A stretch of 64,000 nt of DNA from contig JAMPIQ010000003.1 of the NCBI GenBank assembly GCA_024699855.1, positions 7,502,001-7,566,000 on the forward strand, written 5' to 3'. Below, piece after piece: positions 1 to 13,041 of this stretch; the stretch's first letter is position 1, and each line of letters starts with the position of its first letter. Made by a program: the position numbers and the translations under genes. Source of the DNA: Aphelenchoides besseyi. Taxonomy: Eukaryota > Nematoda > Chromadorea > Rhabditida > Aphelenchoididae. The notes beneath the pieces are model-generated. The model ran no database searches. It saw nothing but the letters and a program-made list of their open reading frames with translations, and was not told where the DNA came from.

Positions 1-5
1 ACTAA

Positions 6-1328
6 TTATTCTGGAGCTTGCGTTTGGTTAGGAGTAGGATTAGTCGGAACGGACAGCCAATGCTTCTGTGTGGTTGTGTGATGAGTAGTTACTGCGGCAA
101 TAGAACCTAGCAATGGAACACCACCTTCACCTAACTGCTGATCAGCCAAAACATCCATTGGATCGCTGAAAACAACCAAAAATAAACTGTCAATATTGTA
201 AGTTAACGTACACAGTTTTCTCGTTCCAGTCCATCAATCCGAGATTTCGAGTTGCATCCACGAACATGTCGTGTCGTTCAGTTTTCTTCCAAACATAATA
301 AAAGTAGACGAGTTCGCCAACGGTTCTGTCTGTCAACTAAACACATTTTGTTCGTTTCACTACGATTACCAACAAACCTCATTTTTCTGAATCAGATAAA
401 AGTTCTTTCCGTGTTCACGAAAAGCAGCTTCAAAACCATCGACTTCGTCTTCGCTCATTGGACGCCAAACCTCTGGCCCGGTGATCCGAGGACCGTTGGC
501 CGGAGGGAATGGAATCTGCTTCAGAGTTTCGTTTATGTTGTAGTCGTTCTTGTACAGCGCATAAAGCGCATTCTCGTCGTCAGCGACTGCCGTTGATTTT
601 GGTGGTCGATTTGCTTGCGGCTGATCATCATCCAAATTTCCATTCAATTCACGCTCTCGGTCGTGATTCTTCTTTGCTACCGACGCCAGGAAATCTTTAA
701 CCATCGTTTCCTCCTCATCGGTTCGTTTCGGTCTCCACAACGCTGTGCACTTGACTGGCGGGTCGTAGCTGACAGGTGCCGGTGCAGACTTTCCAATTGG
801 AAGTGGAAGAGCAATCTACAAGCAAAAAAGTTCTTGTGATTTGATGGCCAACAAACCTGATACTGGTCGCCAATTCGGACATCTTTTTTCCAATACAAAG
901 TTGCTTTCGGAACGTAGTCGTCGTCTTCTTCATCGTCACCAAACTCTTCAGCGAAATAGTCTTGGACGACGGCGGTAGTTTTCTCGGCAGCTGAAGAAGA
1001 AGTTGGCTGATCACTTGGCTCGACGCTTGAGGTTGTGATCTTGGAAACAACCGCCGCAGCTTCGCCGTAATATCTCCGCCGAAGTTCCTCCAGCGACAGC
1101 TCATTCTCTTCATTCAACATCCGCAGCTCGTCATTCACGTCTCCGTTTTCGTCCAAATCCTCTTCTTCGACCATCGTTTCTTAAAACAATCACGTAAAAA
1201 TGTCGACAATAATTTAAGTCGTGAGTTAAACAAAACTGCTGCGATTTTCAAAAGCCTCATTTACCTTCATCGTCTTCTTCGATTTCGTCGTCACTGAATT
1301 CGCTGGAACGTCCTTCTTCATCACTCAT
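6..1328 (-). CDS. MIER-type ELM2/SANT transcriptional corepressor
   Basis: Nuclear corepressor that in this family recruits class I histone deacetylases through ELM2-SANT. The protein starts with an acidic stretch (MSDEEGRSSEFSDDEIEEDD), followed by the family signature LNEENELSLEELRRRYYGEA near residue 40, an acidic linker, the ELM2 start (VRIGDQYQ) and end (ENALYALYKNDYNINETLKQ), and a SANT domain (WRPMSEDEVDGFEAAFREHG, then VGELVYFYYVWKKTERHD). Splicing joins about five exons: first donor at 1265, SANT split by an intron at about 340-365, last exon ending in PNPTPNQTQAPE and a TAA at 6-8. The start ATG overlaps the TGA of the upstream USP reading frame as ATGA. Family assignment is strong; I cannot say which vertebrate MIER paralogue it matches best. 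Confidence 0.85.
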
Positions 1329-2706
1329 TTTGAACCAAAAAAGAATGTCACAAGAAAAATTACTGTGCTCGAGCAGCCACAACAAAACCGCTCGGTAAAA
1401 GCGGCTCGCGCGTCGTTGACGTTAACTCGAGACGATTGGCCTTCTGTTCGTCCAAAGAAAAACACTTGAAGACGATGAATCTGTGGTCGTGAATAAGTGT
1501 AAAAGCTCACTTCAACAAGCTGCTCAACTTGAATGATGAAAACCCGTTTATTGATCAGGAATGTGAATAAGTTTGATTTCTCGTAGAACAAAACATAGGG
1601 AGTAGACGAAAAGTTCGTCGAGTTTTGAAGTTCTAACAAACTCATTTCACGAGTTTGTATATCGTTGAAAAGACGCCACTTGGATTGCTTGGTTCGAACA
1701 TACGAAACATAATGTCCGTAGTCGAGCTGAGATCCTCGATGCACAATCATCGACTTCAACGAATAGAATCCCAGCAGGTTCTTCTGATCACTTGGGACTT
1801 CACTCAGCCGAATACAAAGTGGTGGAAAAGGCACTGGAAACAGTTTGGATGCTGACAATTGATTTCCGACGAATTCGACTGAAAGCAGGAGTTGAGCGAA
1901 TGGACATTCGAATGCACCTCGAAACAAGTTGTAGCGGACAACCAAAACGCTGGGCAGTGAAATTGGACGAGTGGTTCGAGTGGCCTCGACCTTCCGATTG
2001 CACTTTTCACAAAAGAACTGGTCCAAGTCACTCATTCGTTTGCTCATTCGCCACGAGTTCCAAAACGACCAAGTCGCCTGTTCATGACCATTCATATCCA
2101 CAGCTAAGACGAACAATTGAGAAGTCAGAGGAGACACTCACTCAACCCAACTTGATCATCTTTGGAATATGAACGGGCACCACAGCGTTTGCAGGTGATG
2201 CAACTCTTGGTCTCGAAGAACATCGGGAACTTGCGAAAGCAACGATCATCTCGTGAAAAACAATTCTTCTGCTTGTCCATCGCATTGTAGAGTGTTTCGA
2301 TAGCTCCAATGATCTAAAGCTGTTGATTGACCGTTCTTCCAACAAACTTCTTACAATACTCAGAAACTCGTGGGCATCTTGCGGTTGTCGGTTTCTGAAG
2401 TTCTTGTCGATACGGCCCGCGAGTTTGTGGAGCAAAGAAGCGGATGGAGCAACATGACTTGAACGGACAACTTGAATCAGCTTGGACAGTTGATCAATGA
2501 ACTTGAAGCGAACGATCAGGTGCTGAAAGCAGTTCGATTGAGTCGGAAAGACAGATAAGTACCTCAGAAGTCATGTTCAACGTCCTGCATTCTTTGACCA
2601 AATACTGGAGATGATCGCTCAGTCCGGTCATAGATGAAAGGGCCATTACTACCGAGCTCAAGTAGCAACTGTTTCCGAGATTCTCGAAACCACGATGGTG
2701 GCTCAT
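1325..2706 (-). CDS. Ubiquitin-specific protease (USP, peptidase C19)
   Basis: Cysteine protease that removes ubiquitin. The Cys box NLGNSCYLSS lies within 20 residues of the ATG at 2706, QDAHEFLS follows in exon 2, a zinc-binding Cys pair (CITCKRC) in exon 3 and a second (CEKCN) in exon 4, then the His box DYGHYVSYV and the closing TPYVLFYEK. Introns: about 2525-2563 (GTACTT...TTTCAG), about 2304-2345 (GTAAGA...CTTTAG), and a GTGAGT donor before about 2118; all keep the frame. The protein is small for a USP (about 430 residues) and close to catalytic core only. After the core, the open frame runs about 70 more residues to a TGA at 1325 that overlaps the next gene's ATG. A short terminal intron could change that tail. 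The subfamily is not certain. Confidence 0.85.
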
Positions 2707-2903
2707 GATCTGCGACTTCTGTCGCTCACTGATCGGTGAAGCAGAGAACAATTCTCGTCAGCCACTCACGAGCGTGACAAGACCACAACAATGAAGGTGT
2801 GGAAATGAACTTGTTAATTCAAATTTGCGTTGTGAACTCTTTCAGTACCAATCTGCTCATTTTGTGTTTTGGTGTCTAAAAGTTGAGTTGATTTGTTTTG
2901 AAG

Positions 2904-3776
2904 ATGTTCTCGAATTTGTTCAAAGCCGAACCTCGTGTCGACGAGGACGATCAAGAACGATACGCGTACGATGAGTCGGCAAACGAGCAGCCAAAAGCTG
3001 GAGCGGTAAGTGAGAAGAGTTTGTTTCGATCAGTCGGCGGTTGCTCAGAAGCCGTCTCAATACCATTTGTCGGAGTTGCAAACCTTTCCGGCCGGCGAAA
3101 AGTCTCAATATCATTACGTGAGCAAAGAGGAACTTCCACCTCTTCGTCATGACCAAATGGCGACCAGTGAAGTGAGTAGTAGACTGCCGAGTAATAACAA
3201 ATCGATTGTTTCAGATTCTGTCCAAAGCTCAACTTCACGATCGTATTCGTGGTCTCAGTTCCGGCTTCTATCGTGCGGTTGTCAGTGATGGTCGTTTGCA
3301 TTTCGTGAGCAGTGGAAGCGAAGATACGCGTACGGCTCGGGCCACGAATGCAAACAGTCCGGTCGACCTGCGTGCCGCGATTTCTGCATCGCGTAGCGAT
3401 GATTGTGTCACTGCTCGCGACTTTGATGTTGAACCAGAAGAAAAGGTCGTCACTGTCCAAGATGTGATGGTCTTCTTCAAGATGCCGGGCGCGAAGAAGG
3501 CATTCGAAGAATACAAACGTCAACGTGGAATGAAGAAAAGTAGGCGTCCAAGTCCTTATCCTAATCGAGCATTTAGTGGCAAACAAGTTGCAAGAACAAC
3601 TGGACATTCGCACCGCACTCGACGATCAATCCTCGAAGGACGTCGACACTGCGATCTCGCCGTCCAACAACGAGTTGGAGAACTGCAATTGTCGTACGGG
3701 TATTGAAATGGTGAGAAGCACGAACAGAGCCGTTGACGGGAGTCTGCGATTTCAGGTCTATGGAATGGAAGTTTGA
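2904..3776 (+). CDS. Unrecognised protein, first gene of a plus-strand cluster
   Basis: I do not recognise the family. Exons splice cleanly: ATG at 2904, introns at about 3006-3037 (GTAAGT), about 3173-3214 (GTGAGT...TTTCAG), about 3540-3574 (GTAGGC...TTTAG) and probably about 3713-3755. The predicted product is about 230-240 residues, hydrophilic and without signal peptide or membrane segment. Recognisable stretches are SQYHLSELQTFPAGEKSQYH, a possible beta-rich SGFYRAVVSDGRLHFVSSGS, and a Lys-rich helical part (MPGAKKAFEEYKRQRGMKK) leading into a short predicted coiled coil (NKLQEQLDIRTAL). It diverges from the USP gene across about 200 bp. Two more genes follow on the same strand within 150-280 bp, a spacing that suggests a possible operon. 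Confidence 0.6.
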
Positions 3777-3920
3777 GTAGTGACTGTGATTTGTGGAAGA
3801 AAATAAACAATGAGATGTGTTTGTTGGATATTCGTTGCTTGAAAGCACTTGAGTATTTGTCAATGGTCGCAAGACTTTCTGTGCAATGTCAGCTAATCGT
3901 TTCCTGTAAACATCGAACAC

Positions 3921-4424
3921 ATGAGTTTGATTTCGACAAATCAATTTGATTCGCAGCTTCAGTCTGCTAAAGGAACAATGAATGAGAAGGAAGTCAATTC
4001 GAATGTTCCGGACGAATCGTGGATCGCCTTTCGAAACAAACTGAACCACGAGATGTCCATCGATTTGAACGGTAAGCTCCGTTTTGTGGCCTTTTCGATC
4101 ATTGATTTGTAGAGAGTCGTGAATCGGACGATATTTTCATTGGGGAATCGACGCGAATCGAAGACGAGGACAACGGGACCTTGTTCAATACGAGTCGAGA
4201 ATCCATTGGACTCAATTCAAGTTTCTTGTTGGACGAAGACCCTCCGAAACAACAGGAACAAGTCCAACAATTGACTATGGAGATCGACGATGTCGTGGTC
4301 TTGAACGACCAGATTATTCATCCACAGCATCTCTCACGAATCAGCAGTCTCACCCAGACCATTCAATCGGGACTGCAACTCAACGACCAGTCACAACTGC
4401 AAATCGAATCAAACAGTTGTTGAA
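3921..4424 (+). CDS. Small acidic protein of unknown function
   Basis: Two exons: the first starts MSLISTNQFDSQLQSAKGTM and stops at a GTAAGC donor near 4070; the second begins after TTTGTAG at about 4112 and ends QLQIESNSC with TGA. The product is about 150 residues, acidic and Ser/Gln-rich, with no hydrophobic segment and no domain I recognise. An AATAAA-like signal lies at about 4450. It sits 145 bp after the previous gene and 270 bp before arginyl-tRNA synthetase on the same strand, so it could be the middle member of a polycistronic unit. Support is the intact frame with good splice sites; function is unknown. Confidence 0.5.
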
Positions 4425-4694
4425 ATGAGCAATCGATCATGTATAATTTGCAATAAATTCAAGTGCTATACGTTTGTTCCCTAGAAGTTATGTTTTTGTA
4501 ACAGAAAAGTGGGGTTCGTGAAACCCACTAACCAGCTACTGGACTCACAAACCAACTATTGAACGTCACTCGTTTCTTCCTCGCGCCTCTTCAAATCAAT
4601 AGCCGTAAAATGAGCTTGCAATGATTCCGTTGTTCAGTTTCTGCATCACTTAGATTGACGTTTATGGGACACAGAATTGATCTGAGTAGTCCAA

Positions 4695-7234
<2,540 letters not shown>

Positions 7235-7820
7235 TCTTGTTGTTTCGTTGTTATATTTGTTGTTGTTAAAATGAACTTTATCTTTGAGCATTCGTACCAC
7301 GAGTTTATTTCTCAATCAACCGGCAGCTTCCTTTCTCATTCGATTACGCTGTTGTCGAAATCTTTAAATATGGTGATGATTTTGCATTTGGACAGTTGAT
7401 TCCGAATGCCGAAACGACCCCAAAGCTGTTCAGTAGTATATAATAGTCGTACCTAGGACAGCCGCAATTTTCACCTACCACTCGCCATACCTGGGACACT
7501 AAATTCCCCACAACTCACCGAAAACGTAAATAATAAAATAACGTGCAAATTGACAAAATGTTACATTATTTGGCATCAATAAAGTGCAAAATCTCGTCTA
7601 ATAAAAAAATGGGTAAGCCAGAAATATCACTCTGGATTTTTAGTGGACTCCCTGATTAAGACCACTAGGAATTAGCTTTCGATAAAGTTTCAAATTAAAC
7701 AATCTCAAATCAAAGATCAAATTTAAAAACATCTTACTATTGTTATAATACTAACAATAATTTATTCAATATATCCAAATAAATGTATAACGACATATCA
7801 TACAGAAAATTTAGAACATA
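7235..7820. other. Convergent intergenic spacer
   Basis: No open frame or RNA gene that I can support. The stretch is AT-rich and lies between the 3' ends of arginyl-tRNA synthetase and the GNAT gene. Confidence 0.5.
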
Positions 7821-8571
7821 TTACGAGTGATCCTTGAAAGTGAATGCAAAAAATTCATCACCTTCTTCGAGAGCTCCAAGCTTCCATTCACTTCCCAAGC
7901 TGGCCACAATAGCATTAACATTGGTATGATCAACAAAGAATTTGCTATGGATTACAGAACGATTTTCAGCCGTACTAATTTTACATTCTTGGAAAAAAGG
8001 AATGCCACTAGCCTTGATTAAATCCTTTGCATAGAGTGAAATCAACTGAGGATCACATTTGAGTTGCCTTGCACTTTCCAAAGCTCGAACAGAGTAAGGA
8101 TGCGATGTCATAAGACCCCAGGCCATAGCATCTTTCTTCCATGCTCTAGCCACCAGCTCAGTTGCCAGTCCTTTGTGACGCATATCTTTTCTGACGACGA
8201 GTTGCGTGATCCATACGGCGTAGCCTAAAACAATTAATTTCTAATAAAATTAGCACAAAAAGAACAGATTTGTTATTTAAAAATGAAAACAACTTACCAT
8301 TGAGAAAAGGAAAGCTGCACACAAAGGCATGAGCCACAACATCGCCATCGACGCCAGTGTCTGCAGTAATTAATGAACAAGTCTGTGGATTGAACAGGTA
8401 GTCGCTTCTTAATCGAGAATGTAATAGTTTAACAGGACTACCTGGAGATAATCCCATTACTCCCCACTTTCCATAGTTCTCAGAGAATAATTTTGCACAT
8501 TTCTCCAGTAGATCTGCGGTGATTGTCGCCGATCCCCAATTAATTATCCGAAACTGGCCAGTTTGTGACAT
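7821..8571 (-). CDS. GNAT-family N-acetyltransferase-like protein
   Basis: Predicted acetyl-CoA-dependent acetyltransferase. Two exons: MSQTGQFRIINWGSATITAD to the donor at about 8299, and the second from about 8226 to the TAA at 7821-7823. The junction produces YAVWITQLVVRKDMRHKGLATELV, which carries the GNAT motif A signature (R-x-x-G-x-A/G, here RHKGLA) for binding the CoA pyrophosphate. The substrate is not evident. The product, about 220 residues, is normal for a single-domain GNAT. A miniature transposon begins about 20 bp upstream of the start, so the promoter region may be altered by that insertion. Confidence 0.7.
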
Positions 8572-8593
8572 TTTTCTGAAAATTAAATGTTTA

Positions 8594-8996
8594 CAGTACT
8601 GGACAAAAGTTTGGAAGACACCGGTATCGCGCGAATGGCTGAAGGGAACAGGTCGGTTTTTGTACATTAAACCCCTTAGACAAAAAGCATTCGAATAAGC
8701 AATAAAAAAGCTGGCGCATGACACCCAAATAAAAAAGTTGGCGCAACTCGAAAATCGGCTGGACAAAAGTTGGGAAGACACTTACCTTGTGAATGTGGCC
8801 GAAAAGCGAGGTGATCGGATATCTTAACAAAACAAAGTGACTTCCAAATTCTTGTTCACTCTCATTTTCAATTTTTTCAACTTTTTTATGTTTATTAAAA
8901 TGCTCATCGTATAAGAACTCTAATGTACAAAAACCGACCTCTTCCTTTCAGTCATTCGCGAGATATAGGTGTCTTACAAACTTTTGTCCAATACTA
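8594..8996. mobile_element. Miniature inverted-repeat (Tc1/mariner-type) element
   Basis: A 403 bp element with terminal inverted repeats of about 76 bp: 8594-8669 begins CAGTACTGGACAAAAGTTTG and 8922-8996 reads as its diverged reverse complement. TA dinucleotides flank both ends (8592-8593 and 8997-8998), as expected of TA target-site duplication. There is no transposase frame inside, so it is non-autonomous. A third, direct copy of the terminal motif (TGGACAAAAGTTGGGAAGACAC) lies internally at about 8759-8782, and a short direct repeat around AATAAAAAAGCTGGCGCA sits at about 8700-8745. Confidence 0.8.
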
Positions 8997-8999
8997 TAG

Positions 9000-9185
9000 T
9001 TTATTAAACGAACTCAAAAGAAGAACAATTTTGTACAATGTGACTGTTAAAACTATTGTTTACAACATTTGTAACTTTTGATCAGAGATTTTCCAAGAAA
9101 AGCAACCATTTCGAATTACCGAGCAAACAAGATCAGTCATGTCTTCGTTTTCTGCTGTCCCACAATGAACGAAGTCTGTAGTTTT
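9000..9185. repeat. Dispersed repeat, copy 1
   Basis: This stretch matches 29489-29665 at roughly 75-80% by eye in the same orientation; shared words include AACTCAAAAGAAGAAC, TTTGTACAATGT and TTTCGAATTACCGAGCAA. It abuts the right end of the miniature element. Its identity is unknown. Confidence 0.7.
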
Positions 9186-10547
9186 TTGGGACTTTGGACA
9201 GGAACCACTGACGAAAATTCGGATTCCCGACTGAAAAGCGTCGCATTGACAACCAGATTAAATTGACCAACGAGTCCACGGCTCTAAAACAGCATTTTGA
9301 TATTCGAAGCTTCTCATCAACTTACTCATATTGAAACCGGTAGGTTTGGTTTGATCTGTCCTTGAAATTGGACACGTGGATGATGAGCAAACTATCGGTT
9401 AGAGTCATGGACTTTATTTGATCTTCCACCTCGATCTTTGTCTTCTTCCATTTCCTCTGGAGGATGTCAAACTTCACAACAGTCGAAACATAGTTGTCTC
9501 GATCAAACACACTTGTAAGAAGTTTGTTCTTAGTCCACAAAGAAGCAACCTGTGAAACAAAGTATAACTGAGTAACAGATGCGAAAATTACAAAACTTTC
9601 GAATTTCCACATCGATCTCCTCCTTGACTTTGTGTTCAATTTTCGATCCATCAATCAACGAGATCTCGTACAGAGTCTTTGTGTTGATGCCCGTTCTTCA
9701 TCAACTGGAAATCCAAATAATTTGCCATCGCGAACTATGGGTGACGAAATTTCGTGAGGCATGTTGGTAACTTTCACATCGGACAGATTTCCATTCCCCA
9801 AGTCGACGGTGTGAGAGTAGAAACGGTCGATCGAATAGGTGTTTAAAGTCGGTGGTTGCGCTTGAGTGTCGAGAGTGTAGTTGAGCTCTCCCAAATATTT
9901 GATCGAGTCGATGCGCAAAAAAACCAAATTGATATCAAAGTTGCCGTTAAACCATAATCTTTGGCCGAGAATATAGCAAAATCCGACTCCACAGACTGTT
10001 GAATCATCACCTCTATAACTAAACCATCAATAAAACACATTATTTCTAAATTAAAATAATTCCTTTTAATTAGGTGTTTGATAGCAGATGTGTCAAAGCA
10101 AATTTTTCTAAACATTGAATGATCAAAAGATGAGGAATCTCAAATTACTTCATGGTTCCATTGAACGTGTCCAAAAACCAGTTCGTTTGCGTGTTGAATT
10201 CAAGCAAGATGACGAAACAATCATCAATGCCATATGTGTTGCACATATAATGGATTGCATTGCTATGTACTGTGCTAACCAAACTACGTTCCGATTTGTA
10301 CGAGTAATTGATAGACAGAACTTTACTTCGCACAAATAAAAAATAACGGTCTTCGTGGGGATGTTCAGTTGCCCAGAGCCGAATGTCTCGAGAAAGAGAG
10401 ACCGGCGCCGGACGATAAGTGAATGACTGAACCTGCAATTCGTCCGCGGACCGTCCTTTTATCCGCGATTTCGATCGTTAATCGAACGATTTCGCGGACA
10501 GATTGCAAGAAAGCGCTATTTGCGATCAGATGACGATCTTCTGTCAT
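9139..10547 (-). CDS. Uncharacterised gene, possibly decaying
   Basis: I do not recognise it. Coherent exon-like segments on the minus strand are: a possible first exon from the ATG at about 10547; about 10430-10147 (VQSFTYRPAPVSLSRDIRLW onward); about 10025-9690 (NYRGDDSTVCGVGFCYILGQ onward); about 9690-9612 (INTKTLYEISLIDGSKIEHK); 9549-9330 (VASLWTKNKLLTSVFDRDN onward); and a short terminal piece to 9139. Several junctions have proper GT...AG sites, for example the GTAATT donor at about 10146. The composition of short beta-strand-like repeats with Tyr, Asp and Gly suggests a repeat (propeller-like) fold, but this is a guess. The frame slips by one base near a GGG run at about 9692, the first junction is unresolved, and the 3' end lies in a dispersed repeat. 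Confidence 0.4.
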
Positions 10548-10828
10548 TGTTGGAAAAAGTCTATAATAGCTAATACTTATTCACTGAACTTGAACACGAA
10601 CTGAACGCAAAGAAATTAACAGAAAACGATGAGATATAAACTCAACAACTTCGCAAATCGACTGTTCTTGACCACGTGATCGAACCCAAAAACAACGCTT
10701 TTGGTTGTGTCGAGTGGACAAATGAAAGGTTAGGCGACACCCATTTAACTGTTTCTTCCAGTTGGATTACTGCGAGCCAAAAGACCCTTTTGACTTTAGA
10801 GATCGATACCACCCGGTCAATCCCGGTA

Positions 10829-11217
10829 CAGTGTTGAACAAAAGTTTGGAAGACACTTGCCTTGGGAACGTGGTTGATCGGCCAAATCCTCGAGTCCATC
10901 GTCGAATTTTTTGAACCATCGACATGCCGTCCTCTCGGTGGTCGTTTGCGCTCCATGTGCCAAGTTGATGATGGCGGCGGCTTTGGCGGGCGAGTGATGA
11001 AGACGATATTCGTTAAGAAGCAGAAGTCGCACTTGTTCACGAGTGAGGCCCATTTGACGAAATTAGTCAAGGAAACAGGAGTAGCGATGTCGAGAAACAG
11101 CAGATCCAATAAATCAAATTAGACGCATTGTTTAATTTCCAATCGACCGGTCAATTTCTTTCGTTCCAATTTTAGAAAATGCATTGCGCAATCAGACAAA
11201 ATTTTCGTTACACCCAA
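10829..11217 (-). pseudogene. Truncated mariner transposase fragment with a foreign terminal motif
   Basis: From about 10862 to 11217 the sequence is nearly the same as 32157-32504 of the full mariner. It covers the terminal repeat, ending CCCAA and flanked by TA at 11218-11219, and the transposase DNA-binding N-terminus (MGLTREQVRLLLLNEYRLHH, then CRWFKKFDDGLEDLADQP). The rest of the transposase is missing. At the break the fragment joins CAGTGTTGAACAAAAGTTTG, which resembles the terminal repeat of the 8594-8996 element rather than mariner, and this edge too is preceded by TA. The catalytic domain is absent, so it cannot encode an active enzyme. Confidence 0.8.
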
Positions 11218-11645
11218 TATATGAACACTTGTGTTTTTGTTGAGTAAGGTTAACCTCTCAGTCAAAGGATCGCAGTCTTATCCGTGTAAACGATGATTTC
11301 TTGAACGTCACCAGATCTCCTTGTTTCCACATGATCCGTCGGCTTATAAAGACGCTTTAAATTCTCGAATTTTTGGTCGGATAAGAAGTTCGAGTTGTGT
11401 TAAATACCAGTGGTTTTCAAACTTCTGTGATATTCGAATAGCCATCAATTAGTTTGCTCGCCAGTGTTACTTCAGGCAACGTCTGTTTGTACAAAAGAAG
11501 CTTCAAGTTGAAATCATTCCGTTAAAAACCCCGTTCAAAAACGCGCAAAATCGTGCAGCTTGCAATAGACAGCGTTCTTCTGAATTGCGAAGAATTGTTT
11601 GGTGATCAGCATTACATTTCGTTTTTGTTAAGATCTTCAAATCAA

Positions 11646-12810
11646 ATGACTGAAGAAATGGAAACCGAAACTACGCCCATGGAGACGCATAAACGTCGGT
11701 GGTTGTTGGAAAACAACGTACAAATCGTCGATTCGATTTTCAAATACGACAGAGAAGAGCAGCAGTCGCTACGCGCCATGAAGCCCTGGGAACGAGATCC
11801 TAACTATTTCAAGGTAATCAACCATTTTTATTGCATTCTGACTCTTTTCGTTTCAGGAAGTCAAAATGTCGGCCGTAGCATTGTTGAAGATGGTTATTCA
11901 CGCACAAAGCGGTGGTAATATCGAGATTATGGGACTTGTGCAGGGCCGCATTGAAGCCAACACGTTGATTATCATGGACAGTTTTGCGTTGCCGGTCGAG
12001 GGAACGGAGACTCGAGTGAATGCTCAAGCACAGGCTTACGAGTACATGACGAATTACACTGAGTCGTGTGAGGCAGTGGGCCGAATGGAAAAAGTGGTTG
12101 GTTGGTATCACAGTCATCCCGGCTATGGTTGTTGGTTGAGTGGAATTGATGTCAGCACTCAAACATTAAATCAGCAATTCCAAGAACCTTTCGTTGCAGT
12201 AGTTGTAAGCTTTTAAAGGAAAATACTCAATGATAATGTTCGGCATTTTTAGATCGATCCGATTCGTACAATTTCGACTGGTCGTGTTGACATCGGAGCT
12301 TTTCGCACTTATCCAAAGGGTGAACTCATTTCGAAATGGTTTTCTAACTTATTCACATTCTTTTTAGGTTACAAGCCACCAGATGATGGACCGTCGGAGT
12401 ATCAAAGTATTCCATCGCACAAAAACGAGGATTTCGGAGCGCATTGCAAGAACTACTATCCACTTGCAATCTCGTATTTCAAATCATCACTTGACTCGAC
12501 AATTTTGAACGGCATGTGGACTACCTATTGGATGAACACTCTTTCGTCAAATCCACTACGTACAAATGCCGAGTATTTGACTTCTCAAATGTTGGATTTA
12601 GCGACTAAACTTGAGCAAGTAAGTAATTTAATTCTTTTTCTTTTTTGTTTAAATTTTGACTTTTAGGTCGGAAACAAAAACTCGGCGATGTTTACGGAGC
12701 GTTTGACGAAAGCAACAAAAGACGGTCAAAAATTGGGATGTGAAGTGGTTCAAGGTCTCATGGGCGAATGTATCAAACGTGCGGCGTTCAGTCAAGACCA
12801 TAGACCTTAA
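11646..12810 (+). CDS. csn-5: COP9 signalosome subunit 5 (CSN5/JAB1 deneddylase)
   Basis: Metalloprotease subunit of the COP9 signalosome that removes NEDD8 from cullins. The MPN+/JAMM site is complete: the catalytic Glu lies in [10 protein letters not shown] and the zinc-binding residues in [18 protein letters not shown]. Family landmarks flank it: [20 protein letters not shown] near the start, [38 protein letters not shown] and [20 protein letters not shown]. Five exons are joined by short introns at about 11814-11857, 12207-12253, 12319-12367 and 12619-12666. The ATG at 11646 gives [11 protein letters not shown] and is preferred over a non-ATG extension. Length (about 330 residues) is normal for the family and no key residue is missing. 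Confidence 0.95.
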
Positions 12811-13041
12811 CTCGTTTCTACATTCGTATCTCAGTATTGTTCCTGATCCTTTTTGTAAATTGACACCTATTGTTGAATGAACATTCAAAACCACTTTATT
12901 TCGACGAATAAATTATAAACAACAGAATGAAATACGAGAGCTGGGAGTTAGTTCATTATCACAAAACCGCACGAGCAGACCAACCTCTCAAAACGTTACA
13001 ATCTAATAGCCAGAGAAAAAGCCCAGAATTCGGCTGTATGA

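Noticed and set aside
10672..10695. tRNA-like B-box (GGTTCGATC on the minus strand)
   Set aside because: The flanks do not form a T-arm and no cloverleaf or A-box can be placed around it.
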